Assembly: GCA_028819495.1 (NCBI GenBank) | Contig: JAPPLI010000152.1 | Coordinates: forward strand, 1 to 60,163 | Reading direction: 5' to 3' | Length of the DNA: 60,163 nt | Source of the DNA: Gammaproteobacteria bacterium | GTDB lineage: Bacteria > Pseudomonadota > Gammaproteobacteria > Eutrophobiales > Eutrophobiaceae | Shown: in pieces, positions 15,688 to 27,649 of the stretch | How the letters are laid out: each line of letters begins with the position of its first letter | Position numbering within the stretch: position 1 is the first letter of the stretch | Made by a program: the position numbers and the translations under genes | The notes under the pieces: model-generated | The model's input: only the letters and a program-made list of their open reading frames with translations | Database searches by the model: none | What the model was told of the DNA's origin: nothing

Positions 15688-17484
15688 TTAGGTCTCTGCC
15701 GGCAAGCCCGCATCGTGCACGATGCTACCGTCAATCATCGTCCATACCGGTGCCAGTTGAGGCAAAAGGTCTATGTCACAGGTCAGCGGGTCGGCATCGA
15801 CGACCACAAACTCCGCCGCCATGCCGGGTGCAATGACTCCCCGATCGTCTTCTTCCCAGTTAATGTAATGGGGACTTTGACAGCAAAGGCGCAATACTTC
15901 CTCACGATCCAGACGGGAATCACCCAGGTGTTGTTGTCCGGTTTCATCCCAGCGTACCAGTGCTTCCCAGGCGGTGAAAAACATCGAGGGGGGTACGTTG
16001 TCCGTACCCAGTGTCAGGGGGATACCTGCATCGAGTACCTCGCGAATGGGGCAGGCGTCCCGACCCAGCTTACCCAGATGGAGTTCATCCGCATGTGAAT
16101 AAATGAATGATGGCGTCATGGTAATGATCAACCCGAGATCCCGAATCCTGCGAAGCTGTTGTGCGCTTGCGTTAATCAGGTGAAAGCCGACGCAGCGTAA
16201 ATCCCTGATCGGTGCCTGTTTATCTATTTCCTCGAGCATGTCAAGGGTGCCGTCAACACTGTGATAGGGTGGGTGTGTGGCAATCAGGAAATTCAATCGC
16301 AGCTTCCGCTGCGCGGCTTCAATGCCGAGTTCAACAAATTCCGAACTTGTAATACCCTGGTCGAAATTCCCGGCCCATTGGACATAGGGATAATCCCTTG
16401 CGATGATTGCAGCTGTCTTCGGATCGGTATGATCGAGGGTAACGCCGGAGACACGAAAGTTGCCGCTCGCCATACCGCGGCCGCCTGCCGCAGGCGCCCA
16501 TTGATCCAGAACATCAATAAGCCGGCTGCGATTCATGGAAGAGGAAGGAAGGCTCACTGCTGCAGACATGCGCACCGAGAGTTCACCACGCTCATCAATT
16601 TCCCGGTAGGCGCGTAATAACTCGGGTGTAAGGCCATGTGCCTCGTATGCGGATGTCGTACCTAAACTGCTATAAATTTCAGAACTGCGGCGCACCGATT
16701 CCAGCCGATCTTCATAGGTGAAGCGGGGAACATTACGAAACAAGGTGTACTCGAGTAAGGAAGTCCGGTTGGTTTCAAGGAACAGACCGGTTGGCAAACC
16801 ACCGGGGTCACGAACAATTTTTATGTTATAGGGATCTTCCGAAGCAGCGGTAATATCACAGCGGCGCAAGGCTTCACTGTTCGCAACTGCCGGAAAGGGC
16901 GGACGGCTCCACCAGCCCCAGACGCCGCGAATGAAAACCGGGTTATCGGGTGCCGCTTCATCCAGGTCATAACGATTGGGAAAACGTCCTTCCTTAAGCA
17001 TCGAGGGATTGTTTACATAGTCGAAAGGCGGCCCACCCATGGGCATGAAGACGAGCCACTCACCCGGCTTTGCCCTGGTTGCCGCTTCTGCAACACGATC
17101 GGCAATTGCCGAAACCGAATTGGCGCCGGTTAGTGACTCGCCACCCAGGGTCTTCAGTCCTTCCCGATCCATGTGAGGGTGTGTGTCAAAGAACCCGGGC
17201 AGGAGTGTTCGACCCTGCAAATTTATCCGGCGGGTGTCCGGGGCAACGCGTGCTTCCAGATCCGCAGTTTTACCCACCGCCACTATCTTTGAACCACGTA
17301 CTGCCACCGCTTCGCTTGTGCTGGAAACACTGTCGAGGGTGATAATATTTCCATTAGACAGGAGCAGATCAGCACGTAAGGTTGAACCTGTCCCAGAAGA
17401 GACACAGGCGCGCCGCAGCGAAGCTGTGCCCGTATTCCACCTTACGAGTCTACCCAGTCGCCTGAGTAATTCATTCACTTGCAT
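15688..17484 (-). CDS. YtcJ-like amidohydrolase (Amidohydro_3)
   Basis: 598 residues. The beta-sandwich start (ADLLLSNGNIITLDSV) is followed by the metal-binding motif His102-Pro-His104 in GFFDTHPHMD. Near the C-terminus are GTDNVPPSMF, with the catalytic Asp, and EFVVVDADPLT, which closes the sandwich. YtcJ-type enzymes hydrolyse amides, formamides or carbamates of poorly known substrates. About 35 extra residues at the N-terminus precede the fold; they contain several arginines and no convincing signal peptide. Shine-Dalgarno TGGAGA is six bases from the ATG. It begins 27 bp after katG on the same strand. Confidence 0.85.
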   Translation of the reverse strand: MQVNELLRRLGRLVRWNTGTASLRRACVSSGTGSTLRADLLLSNGNIITLDSVSSTSEAVAVRGSKIVAVGKTADLEARVAPDTRRINLQGRTLLPGFFDTHPHMDREGLKTLGGESLTGANSVSAIADRVAEAATRAKPGEWLVFMPMGGPPFDYVNNPSMLKEGRFPNRYDLDEAAPDNPVFIRGVWGWWSRPPFPAVANSEALRRCDITAASEDPYNIKIVRDPGGLPTGLFLETNRTSLLEYTLFRNVPRFTYEDRLESVRRSSEIYSSLGTTSAYEAHGLTPELLRAYREIDERGELSVRMSAAVSLPSSSMNRSRLIDVLDQWAPAAGGRGMASGNFRVSGVTLDHTDPKTAAIIARDYPYVQWAGNFDQGITSSEFVELGIEAAQRKLRLNFLIATHPPYHSVDGTLDMLEEIDKQAPIRDLRCVGFHLINASAQQLRRIRDLGLIITMTPSFIYSHADELHLGKLGRDACPIREVLDAGIPLTLGTDNVPPSMFFTAWEALVRWDETGQQHLGDSRLDREEVLRLCCQSPHYINWEEDDRGVIAPGMAAEFVVVDADPLTCDIDLLPQLAPVWTMIDGSIVHDAGLPAET

Positions 17485-17511
17485 AGTTTCTCCAGGCCGC
17501 TACGCCAACGC

Positions 17512-19731
<2,220 letters not shown>

Positions 19732-19735
19732 TCAG

Positions 19736-19762
19736 GGAAACTCTGATTTAACCAGAGTTTAC
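19736..19762. repeat. CTCTGATTTAA palindrome, copy upstream of katG
   Basis: GGAAACTCTGATTTAACCAGAGTTT has arms AAACTCTG/CAGAGTTT and differs by one base from the corresponding part of the hairpin at 820-846. It occupies the leader of katG, 29 bp from its ATG, so it could act on katG expression or be a dispersed repeat. Confidence 0.6.
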
Positions 19763-19819
19763 AGTTCAAGAAACAATGCTCTCGCGCTTAACTCTCAGGC
19801 AAAGATTGGACGTTAAAGT

Positions 19820-20434
19820 TCAGCGCGCCGGAGAGAGGGAACACTGTCCCCGCTCCGGATTTGGTTCCACTTCGGGCAGGTCGAGAATGCGCTTCAGTTC
19901 ATCGGCGCCGCCCACATAGCTCCCGTCCAGCCAGATCTGCGGCACGGTAACCGGGGTTTTCGGGCCGATGATCGGTTTTACCCTTGCCAGCATTTCATAC
20001 AGCGAGCGCGGGTCCTTGACTACATCGTGGTACTGGTAGTCGACTCCGGCCTGTTCCAGGTATCCCTTGGCGCGCACACAGTGGGGGCAGGTGGCCTTGC
20101 CGTAAGCGTGATTTCCCTGTACCGGTGAACTGCCTGTCGCTTCCTCAATGACAGACTGGGTCAGTACGCCCCGGTTCAGGGCCGCGCCCTGGGAGATGAT
20201 CCTGCCGTTAACCAGCACGATCGGGGCATGCCAGCCTCCCTTGGGCAGGGGTTTCCACCACTCCGTGAGCCAGTCGCGCATATCGAGTTCGACGTCTATG
20301 CCGGACAGGTCCGAATCTATGCAGTCCTGGATGATATCTTTGGTCAATGCACATTCCCCGCAGGGGATCTTGACCTTGAAAGGCCCCCATTCACCGGCCC
20401 AGCGGAATACGGTGATATTTACCGGGTTGTTCAT
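19820..20434 (-). CDS. Two-domain glutaredoxin-like protein
   Basis: 204 residues with two thioredoxin-fold parts. The C-terminal half is a classic glutaredoxin: Cys116-Pro-His-Cys119 active site, TVPQIWLDGSYVGGADEL as the cis-proline and glutathione-binding loop. The N-terminal half (about 1-98) has its own Cys25-Gly-Glu-Cys28 and a possible cis-Pro region APIVLVNG. Tandem redox domains suggest a disulfide or glutathione-dependent reductase. It follows glcF by 33 bp on the same strand, so it is probably part of the glycolate oxidase operon and ends 112 bp before katG. The partner protein is unknown. Confidence 0.82.
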   Translation of the reverse strand: MNNPVNITVFRWAGEWGPFKVKIPCGECALTKDIIQDCIDSDLSGIDVELDMRDWLTEWWKPLPKGGWHAPIVLVNGRIISQGAALNRGVLTQSVIEEATGSSPVQGNHAYGKATCPHCVRAKGYLEQAGVDYQYHDVVKDPRSLYEMLARVKPIIGPKTPVTVPQIWLDGSYVGGADELKRILDLPEVEPNPERGQCSLSPAR

Positions 20435-20467
20435 GTTTCACTCCTGGTTGTTTATATGGTTTGCAGT

Positions 20468-21736
20468 CTAAAACGGTTTGGGGCCGCCTGTTGCCCAGTC
20501 AAGCAGTTCTGCCGTATGCACAAAGGGTACATCGGTAAATTGCCGCAGGTGCATCATGCAGGCCATGTTGCCGCTGGCCACGACGTCCACGTCTGCCTGT
20601 TCGATACAGGCCGCTTTTCTTGCTCCCAGTTCAGCGGCGATCTCCGGTTGCAGGATATTATAGGTGCCGGCCGAGCCGCAGCACATATATTTTTCCGGCA
20701 GTTCCCGTACCTTGAAGCCGGCTTGCTGCAACAGGGTCTGCGGTTGTATGTCGATTTTCTGGCCGTGTTGCATGGAACAGGGACTCTGGTAGAGGACACG
20801 GACCTGCTCCATTTCGCCATTTTCGGTCACGCCATGCTGCTCGGATAAAAATTCAGTTATATCCCGGGTCATGGCGCTGATTTTACCGGCATCTGCCGCC
20901 AGGGACTCGTCATGGCGGAACAGGTGGCCGTAGTCCTTGAGCATGGTGCCGCAGCCGGAGGCATTGACGATCAAGGCCTCGAGTCCGAGTTCGTCTACAT
21001 GTTTTATCCAGTCGGTGATGTTTTGCCGGAAGCGTTTATCCGCCAGGGACTCTTTACCCAGGTGGTGTTCCACCGCGCCGCAGCAGGCCGGTTCCGACAG
21101 CAGGTGGACGCGCCAGCCACGGCGCTGCAGCAGGCGGATGCTGGCCGAATTGATATCCTTGCCTATTACCTGCTGTACGCAACCGGCGACGAGGCCCACG
21201 GCTTTTCCGGTCTTATCCTGGTGCCTGTCCTCTTTAATACTCTTTTTCCGGGTTGCCGGGGGGCGGAGTTTCAGTGCGCCATGAAAGCGCCGGGGCAGCA
21301 GCCGCCTGACGGGCAGGAGCAACATGGAGAAGAACAGCAGCAACCGGAACCGGGCCGGGTAAGGCAGGGTCGCTGCCAGCAGGTTCCGGAACAGCCTGTC
21401 CCGGAGCGGGCGCCTGAATTTTTTTTCGATATAGCTGCGCCCTGCATCAACCAGGTGCATGTAATTGACGCTGGACGGGCAGGTGGTCATGCAGGACAGG
21501 CAGGAGAGGCACCTGTCGATGTGGCTGACTATTTTCCCGGAAGGTGTTTCATCGTGCTCCATCAGGTTTTTCAGCAGGTAGATGCGACCGCGCGGCCCGT
21601 CCAACTCATCGCCAAGCAGTTTGAAGGTAGGGCAAGTGGAGTTGCAGAAGCCACAATGCACACATTTACGCAGGATGCTGTTGGCCTCGTGCAGTACGGG
21701 GTCTGTCAGTTGTGCGGCGGTGAATTCGGTGCGCAT
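20468..21736 (-). CDS. glcF: Glycolate oxidase iron-sulfur subunit
   Basis: 422 residues. Two N-terminal 4Fe-4S motifs (CVHCGFCNSTCP near 25-36 and CLSCLSCMTTCP near 76-87) are followed by two CCG domains (EPACCGAVEHHLG and KYMCCGSAGTYN). This is the GlcF arrangement. GlcF takes electrons from the flavin subunits and delivers them to the respiratory quinone pool while glycolate is oxidised to glyoxylate at the inner membrane. It is third in a glcD-glcE-glcF operon, 20 bp behind glcE. Confidence 0.94.
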   Translation of the reverse strand: MRTEFTAAQLTDPVLHEANSILRKCVHCGFCNSTCPTFKLLGDELDGPRGRIYLLKNLMEHDETPSGKIVSHIDRCLSCLSCMTTCPSSVNYMHLVDAGRSYIEKKFRRPLRDRLFRNLLAATLPYPARFRLLLFFSMLLLPVRRLLPRRFHGALKLRPPATRKKSIKEDRHQDKTGKAVGLVAGCVQQVIGKDINSASIRLLQRRGWRVHLLSEPACCGAVEHHLGKESLADKRFRQNITDWIKHVDELGLEALIVNASGCGTMLKDYGHLFRHDESLAADAGKISAMTRDITEFLSEQHGVTENGEMEQVRVLYQSPCSMQHGQKIDIQPQTLLQQAGFKVRELPEKYMCCGSAGTYNILQPEIAAELGARKAACIEQADVDVVASGNMACMMHLRQFTDVPFVHTAELLDWATGGPKPF

Positions 21737-21756
21737 GATCGATAAGGAATGCTATA

Positions 21757-22995
21757 TCACTGGGTTTCCGGAACGACGGCATGGAGGCGGCCGGGGTTGA
21801 AGATGTTTCCCGGGTCGAAACTGTTTTTTATCTTTTCATTCAGCCGTTTGATTGATGCGTCGGGGAACGGATAAATACCGGTATCCTGTTTCACGGAAGA
21901 GGGGGCGCGATAGATGGTCGTGGCGCCGCCGATAGTATTAACCTCCCGGCTTATGGCGTGTATTTTATCTGTCATCCCGGCCTGGCAGATGCCCACCCAT
22001 AACCAGCCTCCAGCAGCATCCAGGTACCAGGTGCAGCCCCGCAGTTCATCGATGAAACGGACCAGCTTCCAGGCCGAGGCCGGGGGGAGTGATATTTTCA
22101 GTATGCCCGGGGTGCGGTGTCCGTCCTGTAGCGGCGCCGTATTTCCTATCAATGACCATGCCGCAGTCGACGCGGCCTGATCGAGTACGCTGTATTCACA
22201 CGCGCCGGGCAGCCACCCGGTGATGTTTTGCAAACGTTCCTTGACGGACAATTCCGTTCCTTCCAGTCTTATCAGCGTCAGCGTTTTGCCGGGAAAAGAG
22301 GTGTCGTCCCGTCCGATTTCCGTTAGTGCCGCTTCGGGCAGGTGCGCCAGGCCGGATGTTTCGCTCGGGGTGGAGATCACCTGCGCCATCAGGGCCGTGC
22401 CCAGCCTTGCCGACAGCCCCCATACGGCCAGGCTCCGGGATACAGGCGGCGCCGGCAGGATTTTAAACGTCAATTCTGTGACTACGGACAGCGTACCCCA
22501 GGAACCGGTAATCAGTTTGCTCATGTCATACCCGCTGACATTTTTTATGACCTTGCCGCCGGACTTCCAGGTCTCACCGCGCCCGTTTATCGCCCTGACA
22601 CCCAGGATATGGTCCCGCGCACTACCCGATTTGAAACGCCGCGGGCCGGCCAGGTTACCGATGAAGCTTCCGCCGATAGTGCCTTCATCCTCTACCTGGT
22701 ACATCCTGTTCAAGGCAGGCGGTTCGAACGCGAGGTGCTGGTTGTGTTTTGTTAATTCCTGCCGTATCTCGGTTATCGGCGTACCCGGCAGGGCAGTCAT
22801 GACCAGTTCTTCCGGGTGATATTCCACTATCCCGCTGAGCTTCTCGAGGGACAGGGTACAATCCGCGTCGACAGGCAGGCCGAAACCGTGTTTTGTATTT
22901 TTTCCCTGTACGGAAACAGTCCTGCCCTCGGCGAAGGCCCACTGGACCAGTTCCCGGGTCTGCTGTTCCGTTTCCGGTAAAAACCGCTCGCCCAT
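21757..22995 (-). CDS. glcE: Glycolate oxidase FAD-binding subunit GlcE
   Basis: 412 residues with a truncated PCMH-type FAD-binding domain (TVSQGKN-like VSVQGKNTKHGFG, then GTIGGSFIGNLAGPRRFKSG) and lacking the full C-terminal domain of GlcD, as is usual for GlcE. Its ATG shares one base with the glcD stop (TGATG), so translation is coupled. It ends RLHAVVPETQ, matching the family C-terminus (NPGRL). It forms the flavoprotein core with GlcD. Confidence 0.92.
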   Translation of the reverse strand: MGERFLPETEQQTRELVQWAFAEGRTVSVQGKNTKHGFGLPVDADCTLSLEKLSGIVEYHPEELVMTALPGTPITEIRQELTKHNQHLAFEPPALNRMYQVEDEGTIGGSFIGNLAGPRRFKSGSARDHILGVRAINGRGETWKSGGKVIKNVSGYDMSKLITGSWGTLSVVTELTFKILPAPPVSRSLAVWGLSARLGTALMAQVISTPSETSGLAHLPEAALTEIGRDDTSFPGKTLTLIRLEGTELSVKERLQNITGWLPGACEYSVLDQAASTAAWSLIGNTAPLQDGHRTPGILKISLPPASAWKLVRFIDELRGCTWYLDAAGGWLWVGICQAGMTDKIHAISREVNTIGGATTIYRAPSSVKQDTGIYPFPDASIKRLNEKIKNSFDPGNIFNPGRLHAVVPETQ

Positions 22996-24482
22996 CAGAA
23001 CCTGGGTATGTCAGGGAACGGAATTTTGCCTTTATGCACGTGCAGTTTGCCCAGTTCCGCGCAGCGATGCAGGACCGGGAATACCTTGCCCGGATTCAGT
23101 CGGCCTTCCGGGTCAAAGACGCACTTGATGCGCTGTTGCTGCTCCAGATCCTGTTCATTGAACATCGCGGGCATGAGATCTTTTTTCTCAAAACCGATAC
23201 CGTGTTCACCGGACAGGACGCCACCGACCTCCACGCACAGGCGCAGGATGTCCGCGCCGAACTCTTCGGCTTTTTCCAGTTCCTCCGGATCGTTCGCATC
23301 AAACAGGATCAGCGGGTGCAGGTTGCCGTCGCCGGCGTGGAACACGTTCGCCACCTTCAATCCGTACTTGTCCGACATTTCCCTGATCCGGGTCAGTACG
23401 TGGGACAATTCGCGCCGGGGTATGGTCCCGTCCATACAGTAGTAATCAGGAGAAATATCCCCGAGTGCCGGAAAGGCCGCTTTTCTTCCGGCCCAGATGC
23501 GCACGCGTTCTTCCTCTGACTCGCTGACCCTGATAAAGCTCGCCCGGCAACTTTCGGCAATTCTCCGGACCTGTTCGATCAATTCGGTCACTTCTCCTTC
23601 AGGTCCGTCCAGTTCCGTGAGCACCAGGGCAGGGCAGTCCAAGGGATAACCTGCATGGACAAAATCCTCTGCCGCCTTGATGGCAAATTCGTCCATCATT
23701 TCTATTCCGGCGGGGATAATACCCGCGCTGATTATCCCGGCTACACACTCACCCGCGGTCTCATTGCCGGGAAACCCGAGCAGCATGGCCTTCGCCGTTT
23801 GCGGTTCCTGCAGGATCCTTACCGTTACCTCCGTGATGACCCCCAGCAATCCTTCCGAGCCGGTCACTATGCCCAGTATGTCGTACCCGGCGGGGTCGAG
23901 ATACTTTCCGCCCAGGCGCAGTATCTCTCCTTCCATGGTCACCATTTCAATCCCCATGACGTTGTTCGTGGTCAGGCCGTACTTGAGGCAATGCACGCCC
24001 CCCGAGTTTTCACTGACGTTACCGCCGATGGTGCAGACGATCTGGCTGGAGGGATCGGGGGCGTAATAGAATCCCTTGTGTTTCACCGCCTCGGTGATCG
24101 CCAGGTTGGTCACGCCGGATTGCGCGACCACGCAACGGTTGGCGTAATCGACCTCGAGGATCCTGTTGAATTTACCCAGTCCCAGGACGATCCCGTCGAC
24201 CAGGGGCAGGGCGCCGCCTGATAACGATGTGCCTGCGCCCCTGGGCACCACCTTGATATTCATGCGGCTGCACAGTCTCAAAACGGCTGCGACCTGGGCC
24301 GTCGTTTCCGGTAATACGACCAGCATCGGCACCTGCCGGTACGCGGTGAGAGCGTCAGTCTCATAGGCGCGTAACGCTGCCTCATCGACGATAACGCACT
24401 CTTCGGGGAGTATCGCTCGCAGTTGCCGCAGCAAGGCCTGCCGGCCGGCAGCATCAGGCTCATTGGTCGGAAATATTTGCAT
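22995..24482 (-). CDS. glcD: Glycolate oxidase FAD-linked subunit GlcD
   Basis: 495 residues of the FAD-linked oxidase (PCMH/FAD-oxidase_C) family. The FAD-binding segment VPRGAGTSLSGGALP lies near 90-104 and IGGNVSENSGGVHCLKYG near 149-166. The C-terminal domain contains NVFHAGDGNLHP, whose histidines bind metal or substrate, and GVLSGEHGIGFEKK. First gene of the operon with glcE, glcF and a glutaredoxin. The enzyme oxidises 2-hydroxy acids, mainly glycolate or D-lactate, for growth or phosphoglycolate salvage. Confidence 0.94.
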   Translation of the reverse strand: MQIFPTNEPDAAGRQALLRQLRAILPEECVIVDEAALRAYETDALTAYRQVPMLVVLPETTAQVAAVLRLCSRMNIKVVPRGAGTSLSGGALPLVDGIVLGLGKFNRILEVDYANRCVVAQSGVTNLAITEAVKHKGFYYAPDPSSQIVCTIGGNVSENSGGVHCLKYGLTTNNVMGIEMVTMEGEILRLGGKYLDPAGYDILGIVTGSEGLLGVITEVTVRILQEPQTAKAMLLGFPGNETAGECVAGIISAGIIPAGIEMMDEFAIKAAEDFVHAGYPLDCPALVLTELDGPEGEVTELIEQVRRIAESCRASFIRVSESEEERVRIWAGRKAAFPALGDISPDYYCMDGTIPRRELSHVLTRIREMSDKYGLKVANVFHAGDGNLHPLILFDANDPEELEKAEEFGADILRLCVEVGGVLSGEHGIGFEKKDLMPAMFNEQDLEQQQRIKCVFDPEGRLNPGKVFPVLHRCAELGKLHVHKGKIPFPDIPRF

Positions 24483-24681
24483 TGTTCCCGGATTTGACGC
24501 AAATGGGCGCGTACAGCGCGATATTGAATTGGAAATATACCATATTCACATCCGATCTCATGCTAACCTCGCAAAGCCAAAACAAAACCGTTATCTTTCG
24601 TGCGCCATTCTCCTCATTTTGTCTCTCTCCCTCAAGGGGAGGGAGAACGTGGTAATTGGCTTCTGTATCCGGACTCCTGAT
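24483..24681. other. 199-bp intergenic region upstream of glcD
   Basis: Lies between the glcD start and the end of the MFS gene, both on the minus strand. It contains a hairpin TCTCCCTC (24626-24633) / GAGGGAGA (24639-24646), which may terminate the upstream MFS transcript or be a dispersed repeat. It must also hold the glcD promoter. No RNA gene was recognised. Confidence 0.5.
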
Positions 24682-25968
24682 CTATTGAGTGGTTGAACCG
24701 ACTGTCGCGTCATCGGGTCTTAGCAGCATCAGGACTGCCAGAATTGCTGTCAGGTTCAGGCCTATCAGCAGGTACAGCGGCCAGAAGACGTGTTGCAAGT
24801 GTGCCAGCATTCCAAGGAGCAGAGCATACGGCAAAGCGATAATGTTGATCACGGCGTTGGCGGTGGCGGTATGGTAAGCGAGCGCCTTGGAGGAGGGGGC
24901 GGCTTTAATAAGATACGCCTTGCGACCGTTTGAGATGCCTTGGTTGGCAATAATGGCGATGAAGAAGATGATGGCATAATTGACTTCGTGGTGGAAGAAT
25001 GGCACGCCGTCTATGATAATGGCACAAACCCCGGCCACAGCAATCAAAGCGGAACTGGTGTTCAGCACCCCTTTCAGCGATTGTTGCGAAAGACGCGGCC
25101 AAATCAGTCCGCTCACGATCAAACCCACGTTAGTGGCAACCACAAAAGCTCCAAGAGTTCCGTGCTCGTCGGCGTGCATGGACGCGGCGTGTATGGTAAA
25201 GAAGGGGAGGGCCAGTTCACCGGATAACAGGCACAGGCGCGCGCTGATAAAGCGCCGGAACCAGGGAACGCGCAAACTATCAGTAAGGCCGTTGCGGAGG
25301 TTACTGAAAAAACCCTCTTGCCTGTTGCCCGGGCTCGGGTCGTCTTCCGGACCCGGGGGGGGTGCGTCGGGCAGAATACTGGCCAGCAAGGCGACAACGA
25401 AATAGCCCGTTGCGCCGGCCCAGAGCAGCGCCAAATGGCTATCCAGAGTCTCGGTATCGGGAATGGCATGGTGCAGCAGCCAAGTGATTACGATGGTCAG
25501 AATTCCACCAATGGCGACAGGTCTGAACAACAGTATCCCGTGTTTTTCCCGGGGAATCGTCTGCTTCATAAGGTAATTGAAAACGATCTCATCGCTGGCT
25601 TTGCCCAGGCCAATGAAAATCGCGACGGAAACGAAGGCAGCCAGAATAATCCAGGCGGTATCAATATTGACCGCCGCTACTCCTAGGAAGGCAATGGCTG
25701 ATGACATCCCGACAAGTCCGGTGAACACATACCACTTCGGCTTGCGCGAGATGGAAATAAAGGGCGTCAGAAAAACCTGCCACGCCGTCGAGGCAAGATG
25801 GCACAGGGACACGAGCAACGGTGCCATGAAAATCGGCCCCCCGACGGCAAGGTAAATGAATGGCAGCACGATACCCGGATCGGTAACGTTGTCGGAAAAA
25901 CAGCGACAACTCCTGTAGCTGAGCGTGACCCTGACCTTGCGGTGAGTGTTGTTTGATTCTTCCGTCAT
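24682..25968 (-). CDS. MFS-type membrane transporter
   Basis: 428 residues with ten to twelve hydrophobic segments, a central hydrophilic loop (DAPPPGPEDDPSPGNRQEG) and no strong substrate signature. The membrane topology and RPVAIGGILTIVITWLL-type helices fit the major facilitator superfamily. I place the start at 25968 because this ATG overlaps the stop of the upstream acyl-CoA synthetase as ATGA, pointing to translational coupling. The coupling suggests transport of the acid activated by that synthetase. Exact substrate unknown. Confidence 0.7.
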   Translation of the reverse strand: MTEESNNTHRKVRVTLSYRSCRCFSDNVTDPGIVLPFIYLAVGGPIFMAPLLVSLCHLASTAWQVFLTPFISISRKPKWYVFTGLVGMSSAIAFLGVAAVNIDTAWIILAAFVSVAIFIGLGKASDEIVFNYLMKQTIPREKHGILLFRPVAIGGILTIVITWLLHHAIPDTETLDSHLALLWAGATGYFVVALLASILPDAPPPGPEDDPSPGNRQEGFFSNLRNGLTDSLRVPWFRRFISARLCLLSGELALPFFTIHAASMHADEHGTLGAFVVATNVGLIVSGLIWPRLSQQSLKGVLNTSSALIAVAGVCAIIIDGVPFFHHEVNYAIIFFIAIIANQGISNGRKAYLIKAAPSSKALAYHTATANAVINIIALPYALLLGMLAHLQHVFWPLYLLIGLNLTAILAVLMLLRPDDATVGSTTQ

Positions 25969-27596
25969 TTTTCGGGTTGACGCCACTCGCACGCGCGCAG
26001 TTCCACCCGGCGGATCTTGCCGCTAACGGTCTTGGGCAAGGCGCCGACGAAATCGATTCTACGCGGGTACTTGTAGGGGGCGGTGACCCCCTTAACGTGT
26101 TCCTGGAGTTCCCGTTTCAAGTCCCCGGATGGCTCATGATCCGGCGCCAGCACTACAAAGGCTTTCACCACCTCGCCGCGCGTCTCATCAGGGCTGGAAA
26201 CAACGGCAGACTCGGCAACGGCAGGATGTTCGATCAGGGCGCTCTCCACCTCGAAAGGACCGATGCGGTAGCCCGCCGACAGGATCACGTCGTCGGCCCG
26301 GCTGACGAACCAGAAATAGCCGTCTTCATCTCTATAAGCGCGATCCCCGGTCACGTACCAGTCGCCTCGGCGCGTGGCCGCCGTACGTTCGGGATCGTTG
26401 CGGTACTCGCGGAAAAATCCCTGGGGCGGCTGCGGGCTGATACGTACCGCGATATCACCTTCCTTGTCAGCTTCCACAATTTGTCCTTCATCATCAATCA
26501 CTTGCAGATCGATACCGGGCGCAGGCATGCCCATGGAACCGGGCCTGGGTTCTATGCAGGGGAAACTGGCGCAGAGGATCACCGACTCGGTCTGCCCGTA
26601 GCCATCCCTGATGATCAGGCCGGTTGCCTTCTTCCAGGTCTCGATAATCTCGGGATTGAGCGGCTCGCCCGCCCCGGTACAGTGCCGGAGCGCCTCGAAC
26701 CGGTAGCGGCTAAGATCTTCGAGCACCAGCATGCGGTAGATGGTCGGCGCCCCGCAAAACGTTGTAACGGAGTACTTTGCCAGGAGTTCCAGGGTTTGTT
26801 GCGGGTTGAAACCGCTCGTGTGATGGATGAATAACGTGGTCCCGCACAGCCACGGACCGAAATAGCTGCTGTAGGCGGCCTTACCCCAGCCGGTGTCGCT
26901 GACGTTCCAGTGCAGGTCTTCCGGTTTCAGGTCCAGCCATAACTCGCCGGTAATCTGGTGGCCGATGGCGTAGCTGTGGGTATGAATGCACATCTTGGGG
27001 TAGCCCGTTGTGCCGGAGGTGAAATAACAGATGGCTTCATCGTCTGCGCCGGTGTCAACGGTTTCGAATACGGGTGATGCAGCGTCCAGGGCCTGACGGT
27101 AATCGATCCAGCCTTCCCGCCGGCCGTCCGTGATGATGCGCGCCGCCAGGGTAGGGCATCTGCCAAGCACGGCATCCACCTTGGCGGCATTGGCGCTGTC
27201 GGTCACCACGCAGGTGGCCGCCGCAGCGTTGATCCGGTATTCCAGGTCTTTTTCGGAAAGCTGTACGGTGCCCGGTGAGATCACCGCGCCCATGCGCAAC
27301 GTGGCGGTAAATGTCTCCCACCAGGGGATGACCCTGGGCAGCATGACGACAACCGTGTCTCCCGTCCTGACACCGGCTCCGACCAGGACATTGCATAATC
27401 TTCTTGACGCTTCGCTGATGTCTCCGAACGTCCTGGTGATCTCGGCGCCCCCGTCATCGACCCAGAGCAGTGCGGGCATTGCACGGTCCCAACGGTCAAT
27501 CACGTCACGGGCGAAATTGTATTGTTCCGGACGTTCCCATTGAAACGTGGAGTACGTTTCCTGGTAGTCCTGCATGTTGTATTCGTGCGTTGTCAT
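25965..27596 (-). CDS. Medium-chain/branched acyl-CoA synthetase (ACSM-like)
   Basis: 543 residues of the ANL superfamily. The AMP-binding P-loop YFTSGTTGYPKM lies near 191-202, GYGQTES near 331 is motif A5, TGDRAYRDEDGYFWFVSRADD the hinge region and the catalytic lysine is in PKTVSGKIRR near the end. The sequence style (SDTGWGKAAYSSYFGPWLCG) resembles medium-chain acyl-CoA synthetases of the ACSM/butyrate-CoA ligase group. It activates a carboxylic acid to its CoA thioester. Its neighbour IcmF interconverts isobutyryl-CoA and butyryl-CoA, so isobutyrate or a related short acid is a reasonable substrate (inference). It is coupled to the MFS gene downstream. Confidence 0.88.
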   Translation of the reverse strand: MTTHEYNMQDYQETYSTFQWERPEQYNFARDVIDRWDRAMPALLWVDDGGAEITRTFGDISEASRRLCNVLVGAGVRTGDTVVVMLPRVIPWWETFTATLRMGAVISPGTVQLSEKDLEYRINAAAATCVVTDSANAAKVDAVLGRCPTLAARIITDGRREGWIDYRQALDAASPVFETVDTGADDEAICYFTSGTTGYPKMCIHTHSYAIGHQITGELWLDLKPEDLHWNVSDTGWGKAAYSSYFGPWLCGTTLFIHHTSGFNPQQTLELLAKYSVTTFCGAPTIYRMLVLEDLSRYRFEALRHCTGAGEPLNPEIIETWKKATGLIIRDGYGQTESVILCASFPCIEPRPGSMGMPAPGIDLQVIDDEGQIVEADKEGDIAVRISPQPPQGFFREYRNDPERTAATRRGDWYVTGDRAYRDEDGYFWFVSRADDVILSAGYRIGPFEVESALIEHPAVAESAVVSSPDETRGEVVKAFVVLAPDHEPSGDLKRELQEHVKGVTAPYKYPRRIDFVGALPKTVSGKIRRVELRACEWRQPEK

Positions 27597-27649
27597 GAGT
27601 CACTTAACGCATATGGATACCGGGTTAAATACGGATTTACCCGATTATA

